Source of the DNA: Acidovorax sp. MR-S7
Lineage (GTDB): Bacteria; Pseudomonadota; Gammaproteobacteria; Burkholderiales; Burkholderiaceae_C
Reading direction: 5' to 3'
Assembly: GCF_000400995.2 (NCBI RefSeq)
Contig: NZ_DF238908.1
Location: forward strand, 1-64,000
DNA length: 64,000 bases
Below the pieces are notes generated by a model. The model worked only from the letters and a program-made list of their open reading frames with translations. It ran no database searches and was not told where the DNA came from. How positions within the stretch are numbered: position 1 is the first letter of the stretch; every line of letters starts with the position of its first letter. A program made the translations under genes and the position numbers. Below are positions 35,661-44,821 of the stretch, piece by piece.

Positions 35661-36410
35661 ATGGCAGTCAAGAAAAAATCCAACAAGGAAAGCGCGCACG
35701 TGCCTCAGACACGCGATGCCAGCAGCGTCGAGCGCCTGTACCTCGAGCTGCGCGAACGCGCCATGCGCTACGACTTCCGCCCCGGCGCGCGCATCAACGA
35801 GCAGGCGCTGGGCCGGGAGTTCGGCATCAGCCGCCCGCCGCTGCGCGAAGCCCTGAACCGGCTGGTGGCCGAGGGCTTCCTTGATTTCGTGATGAACAAG
35901 GGCTTCTACCGCAAGGCCATCAGCGTGGAGGAGCTCTACAACCTCTATCAGGTGCGCATCGCGCTGGAGCGCCGCGCCCTCTTCCTGGCCGTGGAAAACG
36001 CCACCGATGCGGAAATAGAAAGCCTGCGCGCCTACTGGGACGGCGTGATGGCCGAGGCGCCGGGCATGTCCATCGGCGACCTGCTGCTGGCCGACGAGGA
36101 ATTCCACCGCCGCCTCACCGCCATGTCGCACAACAAGGAGCTGAGCCAGTTCCTGGAGCAGGTGACGCGCCGCATCCACGTTGCGCGGCACATCGACCTG
36201 GAGCAGTCCGACTGGAACACGCGCGCCTTCAACGCCCACGCCCAGCTGCTGGACCTTCTGCAGGCCCGCCAGCTCGAGCCCGCGCTGCAGGCGCTCAGCG
36301 AGCACATCGACCTGAGCCTCAAGCGCGCCGTGCAGATCACCAAGGAGATGGTGGCCAAGTTCTTTTTGCAGGACCAGAGCTGGTCGTCCTCCCAGGCGCC
36401 GGGGCAATAG
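35661..36410 (+). CDS. GntR family (FCD) transcriptional regulator
   Basis: A 249-residue regulator: winged helix-turn-helix at about 30-90 (ARINEQALGREFGISRPPLR) and a C-terminal all-helical FCD domain (about 100-230) with the metal/ligand pattern D-x3-H (ADEEFHRRLTAMSHN) and later histidines IHVARHIDLEQ and NAHAQLLDLL. FCD regulators usually respond to carboxylic acids. The ATG at 35661 is chosen over a TTG 15 bases before it. It is divergent from the indolepyruvate oxidoreductase gene. Confidence 0.9.
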   Translation: MAVKKKSNKESAHVPQTRDASSVERLYLELRERAMRYDFRPGARINEQALGREFGISRPPLREALNRLVAEGFLDFVMNKGFYRKAISVEELYNLYQVRIALERRALFLAVENATDAEIESLRAYWDGVMAEAPGMSIGDLLLADEEFHRRLTAMSHNKELSQFLEQVTRRIHVARHIDLEQSDWNTRAFNAHAQLLDLLQARQLEPALQALSEHIDLSLKRAVQITKEMVAKFFLQDQSWSSSQAPGQ

Positions 36411-36425
36411 CACGGCCGCTGCCGC

Positions 36426-37079
36426 ATGGATGCCCTGCCCGTCCTCTACTCGTTCCGCCGCTGCCCCTATGCCATGCGCGCCCGGCTGGCGCTCGCGGCC
36501 AGTGGCCAGGCGTGCGAGCTGCGCGAGGTGGCGCTGCGCGACAAGCCGGCCGCGCTGCTGGCCGCGTCGCCCAAGGCCACCGTGCCCGTGCTCGTGCTGC
36601 CTGGACGGGTGATTGAGCAAAGCCTGGACATCATGCGCTGGGCACTGCAGCGGCACGATCCGTACGGCTGGCTGGCGCCCGCGCACGGCAGCATGGAGAA
36701 GATGATGGAACTCATCGCCCAATGCGACGGCCCCTTCAAGCACGCGCTGGACCGTTGCAAGTACCCCCAGCGCCACCCTGGCGCCGACCCGGACGTGGAG
36801 CGCGCATCCGCCAACGCATGGCTATCGGAGCTGGAGCAGCGACTGGCCTTGCACGGCGGCTGCTTGTCGGGGCCGCGCGCCTGCCTAGCGGACATGGCCA
36901 TCGCGCCCTTCGTCCGTCAGTTCGCGGGCATTGATCCTGCGCAGTGGGAGGCGTCTGCCTTGCCCCTGCTGCGCGGATGGCTGGCGCGGTGGCAAGGCTC
37001 CCTGCTGTTCGAGCGCATCATGCACAAATACGAGGTATGGCGGCCCGGCGCCGTGCCGGCGCTCTTTCCGCCAGACTGA
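36426..37079 (+). CDS. Glutathione S-transferase family protein
   Basis: A 217-residue protein with an N-terminal thioredoxin fold (residues 5-80) whose active site is RCPYAMRARLAL with Cys13, and a C-terminal helical domain. The CPYA motif is found in omega- and beta-like GSTs that do thiol transfer or deglutathionylation rather than classical conjugation. The cis-proline motif TVPVLVL is present. It lies 15 bases after the gntR stop on the same strand, so the two may be co-transcribed. Substrate unknown. Confidence 0.88.
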   Translation: MDALPVLYSFRRCPYAMRARLALAASGQACELREVALRDKPAALLAASPKATVPVLVLPGRVIEQSLDIMRWALQRHDPYGWLAPAHGSMEKMMELIAQCDGPFKHALDRCKYPQRHPGADPDVERASANAWLSELEQRLALHGGCLSGPRACLADMAIAPFVRQFAGIDPAQWEASALPLLRGWLARWQGSLLFERIMHKYEVWRPGAVPALFPPD

Positions 37080-37085
37080 AAGGGC

Positions 37086-37592
37086 TCAGCCCCTGCGCCC
37101 GTCCCGTACCAACAGCGCCAGCAGTACGAGGCCGAATGCCACGAAGCACACGAAGGACCAGTTGGCGATGGAGCCGCCCAGGAAGGTCCAGTCCACCGCG
37201 CTGCAGTCGCCCGAGCCGCGGAAGATCATGGGAATGGCGCGGCTTAGGGAATAGTTCTCGATCATCCCGTAGAAGTCGCGCCCGCAGGTGGCGACCTCGG
37301 GCGGGTACCACTGCAGCCAGGTCTGGCGCGCGGCCACGAAGGCGCCGAAGCCCGCCGTCAGCAGGGCCGCAACGCTCCACCCCTTCCACCAGCCACGCCC
37401 GCGCCCGGCGCTCGCCAGGCCCGTGAAGACGGCCACGCCGATGAGCGCATAGCGCTGCACGATGCACATGGGGCACGGCTCCAGGCCCACCACGTGCTGC
37501 AGGTACATGCCGAAGGCGAGCATGCCCACGCAGGCCACGCTGATGAGCGCCAGGATGCGGCGCGGGGCGGTTTCGATCCAGTTCAACAACAC
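37086..37592 (-). CDS. dsbB: Disulfide bond formation protein B
   Basis: A 168-residue inner-membrane protein with four transmembrane helices that reoxidises DsbA and passes electrons to quinone. The first periplasmic loop has EPCPMC (CxxC), and the second loop has the partner cysteines in EVATCGRDF and GSGDCSAVDW. Length matches the family. It lies between a convergent GST gene and the cysA gene on the same strand; the 60-base gap contains a GC-rich hairpin without a U-tract. Confidence 0.96.
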   Translation of the reverse strand: MLLNWIETAPRRILALISVACVGMLAFGMYLQHVVGLEPCPMCIVQRYALIGVAVFTGLASAGRGRGWWKGWSVAALLTAGFGAFVAARQTWLQWYPPEVATCGRDFYGMIENYSLSRAIPMIFRGSGDCSAVDWTFLGGSIANWSFVCFVAFGLVLLALLVRDGRRG

Positions 37593-37652
37593 TTTTCTTT
37601 TTTCCTTGTGGGGCCGGGCCGGACACCCGGGCCCCGCAAGGGGGCGCGGGCG

Positions 37653-38780
37653 TCAGATGCCGGCGGCTTGGTCCAGAAACACCTTGGCGCGGCGCGGTGT
37701 GACCACCAACGTCTCGCCTTCGCGCAGCCCCATGTCGTGGAACTGCTGCGCCGGGATCTGCGCTTCGATCAATGCGTCCGAGTCCGCATTGTCCGCCGAT
37801 TGGGTGTTGCCTTCGGGAATTAGTTCCAGCCGCGCGATCGGCCCCACGACGATGGCGCGCGAGAGCTGCGCCACGATGCCGCTGGGGCGCCCGTGCGCGT
37901 CCAGCGCCTGGCCGGGCGAGTAGCGCTCCACGTCCAGGTCGTGCGGGCGCACGTAGGCGAAGGCGCGCGTGCCGTCGGCATGGCCCGCCTCGGGGCTATC
38001 GAGCTGCATGCCGTCGTCCAGGTGGATGCGCCCGTCGCTCGCGCGGCCCTTGAACAGGTTCACGTCGCCGAGGAAGCCGTAGACGAAGGGGCTGGCGGGG
38101 TTGTCCCACACCTGCTGGGGCGTGCCCTGCTGCTCAATCCTGCCCTGGTTGATGACGACCACGCGGTCGGCCACTTCCAGCGCCTCCTCCTGGTCGTGCG
38201 TCACGAAGATGCTGGTCACGTGCAGTTCGTCGTGCAGGCGGCGCAGCCAGCGGCGCAGTTCCTTGCGCACCTTGGCGTCCAACGCGCCGAAGGGCTCGTC
38301 GAGCAGCAGCACCTTGGGCTCCACGGCCAGCGCGCGCGCCAGGGCGATGCGCTGGCGCTGGCCGCCCGAGAGCTGCGAGGGGTAGCGGTCTGCGATCCAG
38401 TCGAGCTGCACCAGCTTGAGCAGGCTCATGACCTTTTCCTTGATCTTCGCCTCGCTCGGGCGTTCGCCGCGCGGCTTCATGCGCAGGCCGAAGGCCACGT
38501 TGTCGAACACGGTCATGTGGCGGAACAGCGCGTAGTGCTGGAACACGAAGCCCACGCCGCGCTCGCGCACGTGCACGTCGGTCGTGTCTTCGCCGCTGAA
38601 GTGGATGCTGCCCACGTCGGGCGTTTCCAGCCCGGCGATGATGCGCAGCAGCGTGGTCTTACCGCAGCCCGAGGGGCCCAGCAGCGCGATGAGCTCGCCC
38701 GAAGCGATGTCCAGGCTCACGTCGCGCAGCGCCTGGAAGTCGCCGAACTGCTTGCTAACGTTGCGGATTTCGATGCTCAT
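37653..38780 (-). CDS. cysA: Sulfate/thiosulfate ABC transporter ATP-binding protein
   Basis: A 375-residue ATPase of the sulfate importer. Walker [15 protein letters not shown], signature [15 protein letters not shown], Walker [13 protein letters not shown] and the switch histidine in [12 protein letters not shown] are intact; the C-terminal TOBE-like domain (about 240-375) regulates transport. ATG at 38780 ([13 protein letters not shown]) is the family start. It is the last gene of sbp-cysT-cysW-cysA, 13 bases after cysW, and it powers uptake of sulfate for cysteine synthesis. Confidence 0.97.
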   Translation of the reverse strand: MSIEIRNVSKQFGDFQALRDVSLDIASGELIALLGPSGCGKTTLLRIIAGLETPDVGSIHFSGEDTTDVHVRERGVGFVFQHYALFRHMTVFDNVAFGLRMKPRGERPSEAKIKEKVMSLLKLVQLDWIADRYPSQLSGGQRQRIALARALAVEPKVLLLDEPFGALDAKVRKELRRWLRRLHDELHVTSIFVTHDQEEALEVADRVVVINQGRIEQQGTPQQVWDNPASPFVYGFLGDVNLFKGRASDGRIHLDDGMQLDSPEAGHADGTRAFAYVRPHDLDVERYSPGQALDAHGRPSGIVAQLSRAIVVGPIARLELIPEGNTQSADNADSDALIEAQIPAQQFHDMGLREGETLVVTPRRAKVFLDQAAGI

Positions 38781-38793
38781 GGTGTGCTTTCTT

Positions 38794-39684
38794 TCAGGGC
38801 CGGGGCCGCTCGGGCGGCAGCTCACCGGCGGACTTCATCTCTTGCTCGTTGCGCCATTCGGCCACCGACTTGATGACCAGCGTGACCAGCGCCAGCAGCG
38901 CCAGCAGCGAGGCGGCGGCGAACGCGGCGACCGACTGGTATTCGTTGTAGAGGATCTCCACGTGCAGCGGAATCGTGTTGGTCTGCCCGCGGATGTGGCC
39001 CGAGACGACCGACACCGCGCCGAACTCGCCCATGGCGCGCGCGTTGCAGAGGATCACGCCGTACAGCAGGCCCCACTTGATGTTGGGCAGCGTCACGTGC
39101 CAGAAGGTCTGCCAGCCGCTCGCGCCGAGCACGATGGCGGCCTGCTCCTCGTCGTTGCCCTGCGCCTGCATCAGCGGGATCAGCTCGCGCGCGATGAACG
39201 GGAAGGTGACGAACACGGTGGCGAGCACGATGCCCGGCACGGCGAAGATGATCTTGATGTCGTGCTCGGCCAGCCACGGGCCGAACCAGCCGTGCGCGCC
39301 GAACACCAGCACGTACATCAGGCCCGCGACCACAGGCGAGATGGAGAACGGCAGGTCGATCAGCGTGGTGAGGAACGCCTTGCCCTTGAACTCGTACTTG
39401 GCGATGCACCACGCCGCCGCCACGCCGAAGACGAGGTTCAGCGGCACGGCGATCACGGCGGTGAGCAGCGTGAGTTGGATCGAAGACCAGGCATCGGGCT
39501 CCTTCAAGCCCGCCAGGTAGGCATCCACGCCCTTGCGCAGCGCCTCGGTGAACACCGCCGCGAGCGGCAGCACGAGGAACAGCAGCAGGAAGACCATGGC
39601 GACGCTGATAAGCGTCCACTTGGCCCAGGGCGCCTCGGTCGTGCCCGCCTTGGCGCGGCGGATGGTGCGGGTTGCGGCGCTCAT
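38794..39684 (-). CDS. cysW: Sulfate ABC transporter permease CysW
   Basis: A 296-residue inner-membrane permease with six predicted helices and the EAA loop ([20 protein letters not shown]) that contacts CysA. The family-specific [20 protein letters not shown] is present. The start at 39684 overlaps the cysT stop (39681-39684, ATGA), so translation is coupled. It forms the heterodimeric channel with CysT. Confidence 0.97.
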   Translation of the reverse strand: MSAATRTIRRAKAGTTEAPWAKWTLISVAMVFLLLFLVLPLAAVFTEALRKGVDAYLAGLKEPDAWSSIQLTLLTAVIAVPLNLVFGVAAAWCIAKYEFKGKAFLTTLIDLPFSISPVVAGLMYVLVFGAHGWFGPWLAEHDIKIIFAVPGIVLATVFVTFPFIARELIPLMQAQGNDEEQAAIVLGASGWQTFWHVTLPNIKWGLLYGVILCNARAMGEFGAVSVVSGHIRGQTNTIPLHVEILYNEYQSVAAFAAASLLALLALVTLVIKSVAEWRNEQEMKSAGELPPERPRP

Positions 39685-40526
39685 ACCGGCGCCCCCGCAT
39701 GGCGGCGCTGCCAGGCCTGCAGCGCGTTGATGACCAGCAGCATGACGAAGGAGATGACCAGCATCACCACGGCCACGGCCGTGGCGCCCGCGTAGTCGTA
39801 CTGCTCCAGCTTGCCGATGATGATGAGCGGCGTGATTTCCGAAACCATGGGCATGTTGCCTGCGATGAAGATGACCGAGCCGTATTCGCCCACCGCGCGC
39901 GCGAAGGCCATGGCGAAGCCCGTGAGCAGCGCGGGCGTGATGGCCGGCAGGATCACGTGGCGGAAGATCTGCCAGCGCGTCGCGCCCAGGCTGGTCGCGG
40001 CCTCTTCCAGCTCCTTCTCGGAGTCTTCGAGCACCGGCTGCACCGTGCGCACCACGAACGGCAGGCCGATGAAGATCAGCGCGATCACGATGCCGTTGGG
40101 GTTGAACGCGAGCTGGATGCCCAGCGGCTCCAGGTACTGTCCGATCCAGCCGTTGCCCGCCAGCAGCGCGGTGAGCGAGATGCCCGCCACGGCCGTAGGC
40201 AGCGCGAAAGGCAGATCCACCAGCGCATCGACGATCTTCTTGCCGGGGAACTGGTAGCGCACCAGCACCCAGGCGATCAGCAGGCCGAACACGAGGTTCA
40301 CGCACGCCGCGATGAACGACGCGCCGAACGTGAGCCGGTACGAGGCCAGCACGCGCGGCGCGGCCACGGCCTCCCAGAACTGGGGCCAGGTCATCGTGAA
40401 CGTCTTGAACAGCAGCGCCGTCAACGGGATGAGCACGATGATGCTCAGGTAGAACAGCGTGTAGCCCAGCGTCAGGCCGAAGCCGGGCAGCACGCGCTTG
40501 CGCGCGCGCTTGGGAGGCGTGGTCAT
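39681..40526 (-). CDS. cysT: Sulfate ABC transporter permease CysT (CysU)
   Basis: A 281-residue permease with six helices. The EAA motif is [20 protein letters not shown] and the family pattern [18 protein letters not shown] is present. The ATG at 40526 ([16 protein letters not shown]) starts just before helix 1 and lies seven bases after the sbp stop; upstream in-frame codons overlap sbp. It pairs with CysW. Confidence 0.97.
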   Translation of the reverse strand: MTTPPKRARKRVLPGFGLTLGYTLFYLSIIVLIPLTALLFKTFTMTWPQFWEAVAAPRVLASYRLTFGASFIAACVNLVFGLLIAWVLVRYQFPGKKIVDALVDLPFALPTAVAGISLTALLAGNGWIGQYLEPLGIQLAFNPNGIVIALIFIGLPFVVRTVQPVLEDSEKELEEAATSLGATRWQIFRHVILPAITPALLTGFAMAFARAVGEYGSVIFIAGNMPMVSEITPLIIIGKLEQYDYAGATAVAVVMLVISFVMLLVINALQAWQRRHAGAPV

Positions 40527-40533
40527 GTCGGGC

Positions 40534-41541
40534 TTACTTGCCAGGGGTGTAGAGCTTGTCGAACTGGCCACCGTCGTTGAAGTGCACCTTCTGCGCCTCG
40601 GTCAAGCTACCGAAGTACTTGGCCACGGTGAACTGCTGGATGGGCTTGAACAGGTCGGCGTGCTTCTTCAGCACCGCTTCGGAGCGCGGGCGGATGGCAT
40701 GCTTGGCGGCGATTTCCTGCGCTTCGTCGGAATAGAGGTAGTCCAGGTAGTCCTTGGCGAGTTGCGCCGTGCCCTTCTTCGCCACGGTGCGCTCCACGAC
40801 GGCCACGGGATTCTCGGCCGTGACGCTCACCGACGGATAGACCGCATCTACCTTGCCCTTGCCGAACTCGCGCTCGACCGACACCACTTCCGATTCGAAC
40901 GTGATCAGCACGTCGCCGATGTTGCGTTGCAGGAAGGTGGCCGTCGCGTCGCGCCCACCCTTGGCGAGCACAGGCACGTTCTTGTAGAGCTTGCCCACGA
41001 ATTCCGCCGCCTGCGCGTCGGTGCCGCCCTTCTCGCGCACCGAGCCCCAGGCGCCCAGGTAGGCGTAGCGGCCGTTGCCGCCGGTCTTGGGGTTGACCAC
41101 GACGACCTTCACGTCGGGGCGCACCAGGTCGTCCCAGTCCTTGATGTTCTTGGGGTTGCCGTGGCGCACCAGGAACAGCATGGTGGAGGTGGTGGGCGAT
41201 GCGTCGTGCGGGAACTTCTTGGCCCAGTCCTTGGCGACCACGCCGTTGTCGGCGAGGAACTGCACGTCGGTCGTGGTGTTGAACGTGACCACGTCGGCGG
41301 CCAGGCCGTCGTTCACGGCACGCGCCTGGGCGCTGGAGCCGCCGTGGGCCTGGTCGACCTTCACGTCGACACCCTTGGTCTTCTTGTAATGGGCGACGAA
41401 GGCGGCGTTGTAGTCCTTGTAGAACTCGCGCGCCACGTCGTAGGACACGTTGAGCAGCCCGTTGGCCTGCGCCGATGCGAGCCCGCTGGCGGCCAGCGCC
41501 AGGGAAGCGATGAGGGTCTTGAGCTTGGAGGTCGAAGTCAT
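40534..41541 (-). CDS. sbp: Sulfate ABC transporter substrate-binding protein
   Basis: A 335-residue periplasmic protein with a signal peptide (MTSTSKLKTLIASLALAASG, cleavage after ASAQA). The sulfate-binding family text LLNVSYDVAREFYKDYNAAF and DQAHGGSSAQARAV is followed by GGNGRYAYLGAWG. It captures sulfate or thiosulfate for CysTWA. It is the first gene of the operon; an AT-rich motif 50-85 bases upstream is shared with two other sulfur-linked or neighbouring genes and is a likely CysB-type control site. Confidence 0.97.
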   Translation of the reverse strand: MTSTSKLKTLIASLALAASGLASAQANGLLNVSYDVAREFYKDYNAAFVAHYKKTKGVDVKVDQAHGGSSAQARAVNDGLAADVVTFNTTTDVQFLADNGVVAKDWAKKFPHDASPTTSTMLFLVRHGNPKNIKDWDDLVRPDVKVVVVNPKTGGNGRYAYLGAWGSVREKGGTDAQAAEFVGKLYKNVPVLAKGGRDATATFLQRNIGDVLITFESEVVSVEREFGKGKVDAVYPSVSVTAENPVAVVERTVAKKGTAQLAKDYLDYLYSDEAQEIAAKHAIRPRSEAVLKKHADLFKPIQQFTVAKYFGSLTEAQKVHFNDGGQFDKLYTPGK

Positions 41542-41590
41542 GTTGTGCGTCGCCGGTTGCTGTGAATGGAGGCATTGTCCCGACGGTCGC

Positions 41591-41625
41591 TTAAAACTCA
41601 AAAGAATATATTTTTGTAAATTAAT
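41591..41625. promoter_or_regulatory. AT-rich CysB-like motif upstream of sbp
   Basis: The segment contains AAAGAATATATTTTTGTAAA followed by TTAAT. It aligns with 42391-42422 (CAAACGAATATATCGTTGTG then AATTTAT) and more loosely with 45674-45700 (CAAAAACGAATAAATTTTC). A LysR-type sulfur regulator such as CysB is the likely binder, by context. Confidence 0.5.
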
Positions 41626-41656
41626 CGCCTTTTGGAATAAAGAAAGCATCTGAAGC

Positions 41657-41702
41657 CAAAATGGCCTCCAGCGCTTGTCCATCAAGCGCAAGCAGCTATG
41701 GT
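41657..41702. repeat. Dispersed palindromic repeat, short form
   Basis: GGCCTCCAGCGCTTG-TCCAT-CAAGCGC followed by AAGCAGCTATGG; stem GCGCTTG/CAAGCGC. This copy is nearly identical to the one inside earP at 21451. It lies between sbp and the small hydrolase gene. Confidence 0.75.
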
Positions 41703-41719
41703 TAAGAGAGCAAAACCGC

Positions 41720-42361
41720 TCAGGCCAGCGCCAGCCGGGGCGCTTTGGCCCGCGCACCTGCGACGGGTGCGGGCTCCGCATCGCCCAGCACCGAGTGCAG
41801 CAGCGCCCAGCCCAGCGGCCATTCGCCGTGGCCCGACTCCACGTTGATGTGGCCCGCCTGCTGCAGGCGCACGAACTCGCTGCCCCACGCCCGGGCGTAG
41901 GCACCCGCCAGGCGGATCGGGCAGAACGGGTCGTTGCCGCTGGCCACGAGCACGCTGCGGTAGGGCAGCTGCGCATAGGGCACGGGGGCGAAGTCGCTGA
42001 GCACCGCACGGCGCTCCGGGTCGGCGGGCGCCACCAGCAATGCACCGCGGATGCGCGCCGCCGCCTGGGCACCCAGGTGCGTGGTGGCGATGCAGCCGAG
42101 GCTGTGCGCGACGATCACCACCGGGTGTGGTGCGGCGAGCAGGGTGGCCTCCAGCGTAGCCACCCAGGCTGCGCGCGAGGGCGACTCCCAGTCGTCCTGC
42201 ACCACGCGCACCGCACCGGGCAGGCGCTGGGCCCAGAGGCTTTGCCAGTGGCCCGGCCCCGAGTCGCGCCAGCCCGGCACGATGACGACGGAGCACCGTG
42301 CGCCGTCACCGCCGGTGTCCGTGCTGTCCTGGGCTGCCGCCACGCCATCGCTTGCTTGCAT
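41720..42361 (-). CDS. RBBP9/YdeN family alpha/beta hydrolase
   Basis: A 213-residue single-domain serine hydrolase. The opening VVIVPGWRDSGPGHWQSLW is typical of the family; the nucleophile elbow is AHSLGC, the acid is in ASGNDPFC, and the catalytic histidine in AGHINVESG. Natural substrates are unknown. It carries the same AT-rich upstream motif as sbp, so it may belong to the sulfur-starvation response, possibly releasing sulfur from esters; this is inference. The LysR gene at 42434 is upstream on the same strand. Confidence 0.85.
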   Translation of the reverse strand: MQASDGVAAAQDSTDTGGDGARCSVVIVPGWRDSGPGHWQSLWAQRLPGAVRVVQDDWESPSRAAWVATLEATLLAAPHPVVIVAHSLGCIATTHLGAQAAARIRGALLVAPADPERRAVLSDFAPVPYAQLPYRSVLVASGNDPFCPIRLAGAYARAWGSEFVRLQQAGHINVESGHGEWPLGWALLHSVLGDAEPAPVAGARAKAPRLALA

Positions 42362-42390
42362 GATGGGCGGATTGTGCGAGTCGGCCCTTC

Positions 42391-42422
42391 AAACCCAAAC
42401 GAATATATCGTTGTGAATTTAT
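42391..42422. promoter_or_regulatory. AT-rich CysB-like motif upstream of the RBBP9-type hydrolase
   Basis: CCAAACGAATATATCGTTGT followed by GAATTTAT matches the sbp upstream motif at about 20 of 27 positions. ACGAATATATCGT is itself a near-palindrome. It lies 30-60 bases from the hydrolase start, a promoter position. Confidence 0.5.
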
Positions 42423-42433
42423 AGGCAAATGAT

Positions 42434-43360
42434 CTATGTAGAGGTAGCGCTGCTGCACAGCTTGGCATGGCGCGGCACGGCCTCGCCCAGGTAGTCCAGG
42501 AAGCTGCGCACCGCCGGCGACAGCCCCCGCCGCGAGGCGAAGACCGCGTGCACGATGCCCCTCGGCTGCGACCACTCGGGCAACAGCTGCACCAGCCGGC
42601 CGGCTTCCAGCTCCGCCTGGCACATGTAGTCGGGCAGCCAGCACAGGCCCGTGCCGGCCAGGGCGGCGAAGCGCAGGGTGAGCAGATCGTCGGCCACGTA
42701 GCGCGGGGTGAAGTGCACCGTTTCCTCGCGCCCGCCGGGGCCGATCAGGCACAGGCTGGTGCGCCCGTCGGTGGCGGACATGGCCATGGTGTCCATGCGC
42801 GCCAAGTCGTCCAGCGTGGCGGGCGTGCCCTGGCGCGCGAGCTGCGCCGGGCTGGCCACCAGCAGCTGGCGCCCCTCGTCCAGCCGCTTGACCACCATGC
42901 TGCCGCTCTCGTCCAGGGTGAGGCGCACGCGCAAGGCCACGTCCACGCCCTCCTCCACCACGTTGACCACGCGGTTGGTGACCTGCATCTCCAGGCGCAC
43001 CAGCGGGTGGCGCGCCAGGAAGGCCGGCATCAGCTCGCCCAACACTTCCTGCGCCAACGTCACCGGGCAGGTCACGCGCACCGTGCCGCGCGGTTCCGAA
43101 TGCACCTGGGCCACCGTGTCCTCCGCGGCCTGGGCCGATTCGCGCATGGACAGGCAGTGGCGCAGGTAGGCCTCGCCCACTTCCGTGAGCGACAGCGTGC
43201 GCGTGGTGCGCTGCAGCAGGCGCACGCCCAGGCGCGCCTCCAGTTCGGCCACGCGGCGCGACAGGCGCGACTTGGGAATGCCCAGCGCCCGCCCGGCCGC
43301 GGCGAAGCCGCCGCGCTCGGCCACCTCGGCGAAATACAGCATGTCGTTCAGGTCTTGCAT
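42434..43360 (-). CDS. LysR family transcriptional regulator
   Basis: A 308-residue regulator. The winged helix-turn-helix is at about 1-60 (FAAAGRALGIPKSRLSRRVA), and the effector domain of the CrgA/DhcR type spans about 90-295. It is divergent from azoR with a 120-base spacer that contains the palindrome TGAATT-GA-AATTCA. In related genomes such regulators respond to quinones or similar electrophiles and control azoreductase genes; direct evidence here is only position. Confidence 0.92.
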   Translation of the reverse strand: MQDLNDMLYFAEVAERGGFAAAGRALGIPKSRLSRRVAELEARLGVRLLQRTTRTLSLTEVGEAYLRHCLSMRESAQAAEDTVAQVHSEPRGTVRVTCPVTLAQEVLGELMPAFLARHPLVRLEMQVTNRVVNVVEEGVDVALRVRLTLDESGSMVVKRLDEGRQLLVASPAQLARQGTPATLDDLARMDTMAMSATDGRTSLCLIGPGGREETVHFTPRYVADDLLTLRFAALAGTGLCWLPDYMCQAELEAGRLVQLLPEWSQPRGIVHAVFASRRGLSPAVRSFLDYLGEAVPRHAKLCSSATST

Positions 43361-43365
43361 GGTAT

Positions 43366-43379
43366 TGAATTGAAATTCA
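43366..43379. promoter_or_regulatory. Palindrome in the LysR/azoR spacer
   Basis: TGAATT-GA-AATTCA has perfect 6-bp arms and lies just outside the LysR start codon. It may be an autoregulatory operator for this LysR protein. Confidence 0.4.
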
Positions 43380-43481
43380 GGACAATCTATCGCAATATTG
43401 CCGGCTTATCAAACATTCACACCAAAATCACAATAGCTCCATCGCCCCACCCTCGGGGCCCCATTCCTACCGGAGCTTTCC

Positions 43482-44132
43482 ATGCAACTGCTGCACATCG
43501 ATTCCGCCGTGACCGGCGAACAGTCCGTCTCCCGCCTGCTCACGGCGCAGATCGTCCAGGCCTGGAAGGCCGCCCACCCCGGCACCCAGGTGGATTACCT
43601 GGACCTGGTCGAGAACGCCCCCGCCCACTTCACCATGGACGCCATGGCCCCGCGCACCGGCCAGACCGAGGGACTCACCGAGGCCCAGCAGCGCGAGAAC
43701 GCCGTGTCCGAGCGCCTGGTGCGCCAGTTCCTCGCGGCCGACGTGGTGGTGATCGGCGCGCCGTTCTACAACTTCGCCATTCCCACGCAGCTCAAGGCCT
43801 GGATCGACCGCCTCGCCCAGCCCGGCCGCACCTTCCGCTACACGGCCGACGGCCCCGAGGGCCTCGCCAAGGGCAAGACGGTGGTCATCGCCTCCAGCCG
43901 GGGCGGCGTGTATTCCACCAGCGACGCCGGCCGCGCCATGGACCACCAGGAAAGCTACCTGCGCACGGTGCTGGGCTTCTTCGGCGTGACCGACGTGCGC
44001 ATCGTGCGCGCCGAGGGCGTGGGCATGGGCCCCGACGCCAAGGCCCAGGCGCTGGCCGCCGCCACCCAGGCCATCCAGGCCGAAGTGCAGGCCCGCGCCG
44101 CCAACCAGGCGCGCATCGCACAGGCCGCCTGA
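43482..44132 (+). CDS. azoR: FMN-dependent NADH-azoreductase
   Basis: A 216-residue flavodoxin-fold oxidoreductase that reduces quinones and azo dyes by two electrons from NADH. The N-terminal [18 protein letters not shown] is the FMN phosphate loop, and [17 protein letters not shown] and SSRGGVYS are the family FMN/NADH motifs. Length is typical. A strong terminator follows at once, so it is monocistronic. Divergent from the LysR gene. Confidence 0.95.
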   Translation: MQLLHIDSAVTGEQSVSRLLTAQIVQAWKAAHPGTQVDYLDLVENAPAHFTMDAMAPRTGQTEGLTEAQQRENAVSERLVRQFLAADVVVIGAPFYNFAIPTQLKAWIDRLAQPGRTFRYTADGPEGLAKGKTVVIASSRGGVYSTSDAGRAMDHQESYLRTVLGFFGVTDVRIVRAEGVGMGPDAKAQALAAATQAIQAEVQARAANQARIAQAA

Positions 44133-44150
44133 GCGGGCGCCCCATGCAAA

Positions 44151-44190
44151 AAAACCCGGCCATGCCTGTGCGGCATGGCCGGGTTTTTTT
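44151..44190 (+). terminator. Intrinsic terminator of azoR
   Basis: The arm CCCGGCCATGCC (44155-44166) pairs perfectly with 44172-44183 around the loop TGTGC, with A-run before and TTTTTTT after. It can act in both directions, but is placed right after azoR. Confidence 0.9.
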
Positions 44191-44240
44191 ATATGAAAAT
44201 CGCCTCTAGCGCTTATCCATCAAGCGCTGGCAGCTATCAG
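44191..44240. repeat. Dispersed palindromic repeat, short form
   Basis: GCCTCTAGCGCTT-ATCCATC-AAGCGCT followed by GGCAGCTATCAG; stem AGCGCTT/AAGCGCT. It lies between the azoR terminator and the convergent FMN reductase gene. Confidence 0.7.
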
Positions 44241-44241
44241 T

Positions 44242-44790
44242 TCAGGAGTGACGCTTGACCCAGGCTACGTACTTGTCCACCCAGCCCTGCAGGAAGGCGC
44301 GGCTGGCTTCGCCGATATTGCCGTCGGCGTCGAACAGGCCGTCCTTGGCGTGGACGAAAGCCTCGGGCTGGCCCAGCGTGGGCATGTCCAGGTAGGCCAG
44401 CACGTTGCGCAGGTGCTGCTGCGCCAGCGCGGTGCCGATGGCACCGATGGACGTGCCCACCACCCCGGCGGGCTTGCCCGCCCAGCAGCTCTGGCCGTAG
44501 GGGCGCGAGCCGTGGTCCAGCGCGTTCTTGAGCACGCCCGGAATGGAGCGGTTGTACTCCGGCGTGACGAACAGCACGCCCTGCGCGGCCGCGATCTCGC
44601 CCTTCAGGCGGCGCACCGCTTCGGCCTGGTTGCCATCGTCGTCCTGGTTGTACAGCGGCAGATCGTCGATGCGCACCTGTTGGAACTCGAAATCCTGCGG
44701 CGCCAGGCGCGCCAGCGCCGTGGCCAGCTTGCGGTTGAACGAGTCCTTGCGGAGGCTGCCGACGACGACGGCGATGCGGTACGTGCTCAT
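44242..44790 (-). CDS. NADPH-dependent FMN reductase (NAD(P)H-quinone/chromate reductase-like)
   Basis: A 182-residue flavodoxin-like flavoprotein. The FMN phosphate-binding loop is VVGSLRKDSFNRKLA, the second motif is TPEYNRSIPGVLKNALDHGS, typical of the YieF/ChrR/NQR group that reduces FMN, quinones or chromate. It lies 32 bases after metQ on the same strand. FMN reductases often supply sulfonate monooxygenases during sulfur limitation, which would fit the methionine/sulfur context, but no monooxygenase is present here. Confidence 0.9.
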   Translation of the reverse strand: MSTYRIAVVVGSLRKDSFNRKLATALARLAPQDFEFQQVRIDDLPLYNQDDDGNQAEAVRRLKGEIAAAQGVLFVTPEYNRSIPGVLKNALDHGSRPYGQSCWAGKPAGVVGTSIGAIGTALAQQHLRNVLAYLDMPTLGQPEAFVHAKDGLFDADGNIGEASRAFLQGWVDKYVAWVKRHS

Positions 44791-44821
44791 GAAAACCCTT
44801 TCAAAGGAGAGGAGGGAAAAA

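Noticed and set aside
37609-37635. Intrinsic terminator between cysA and dsbB
   Set aside because: A GC-rich hairpin is present but has a bulge and no U-tract on either strand.
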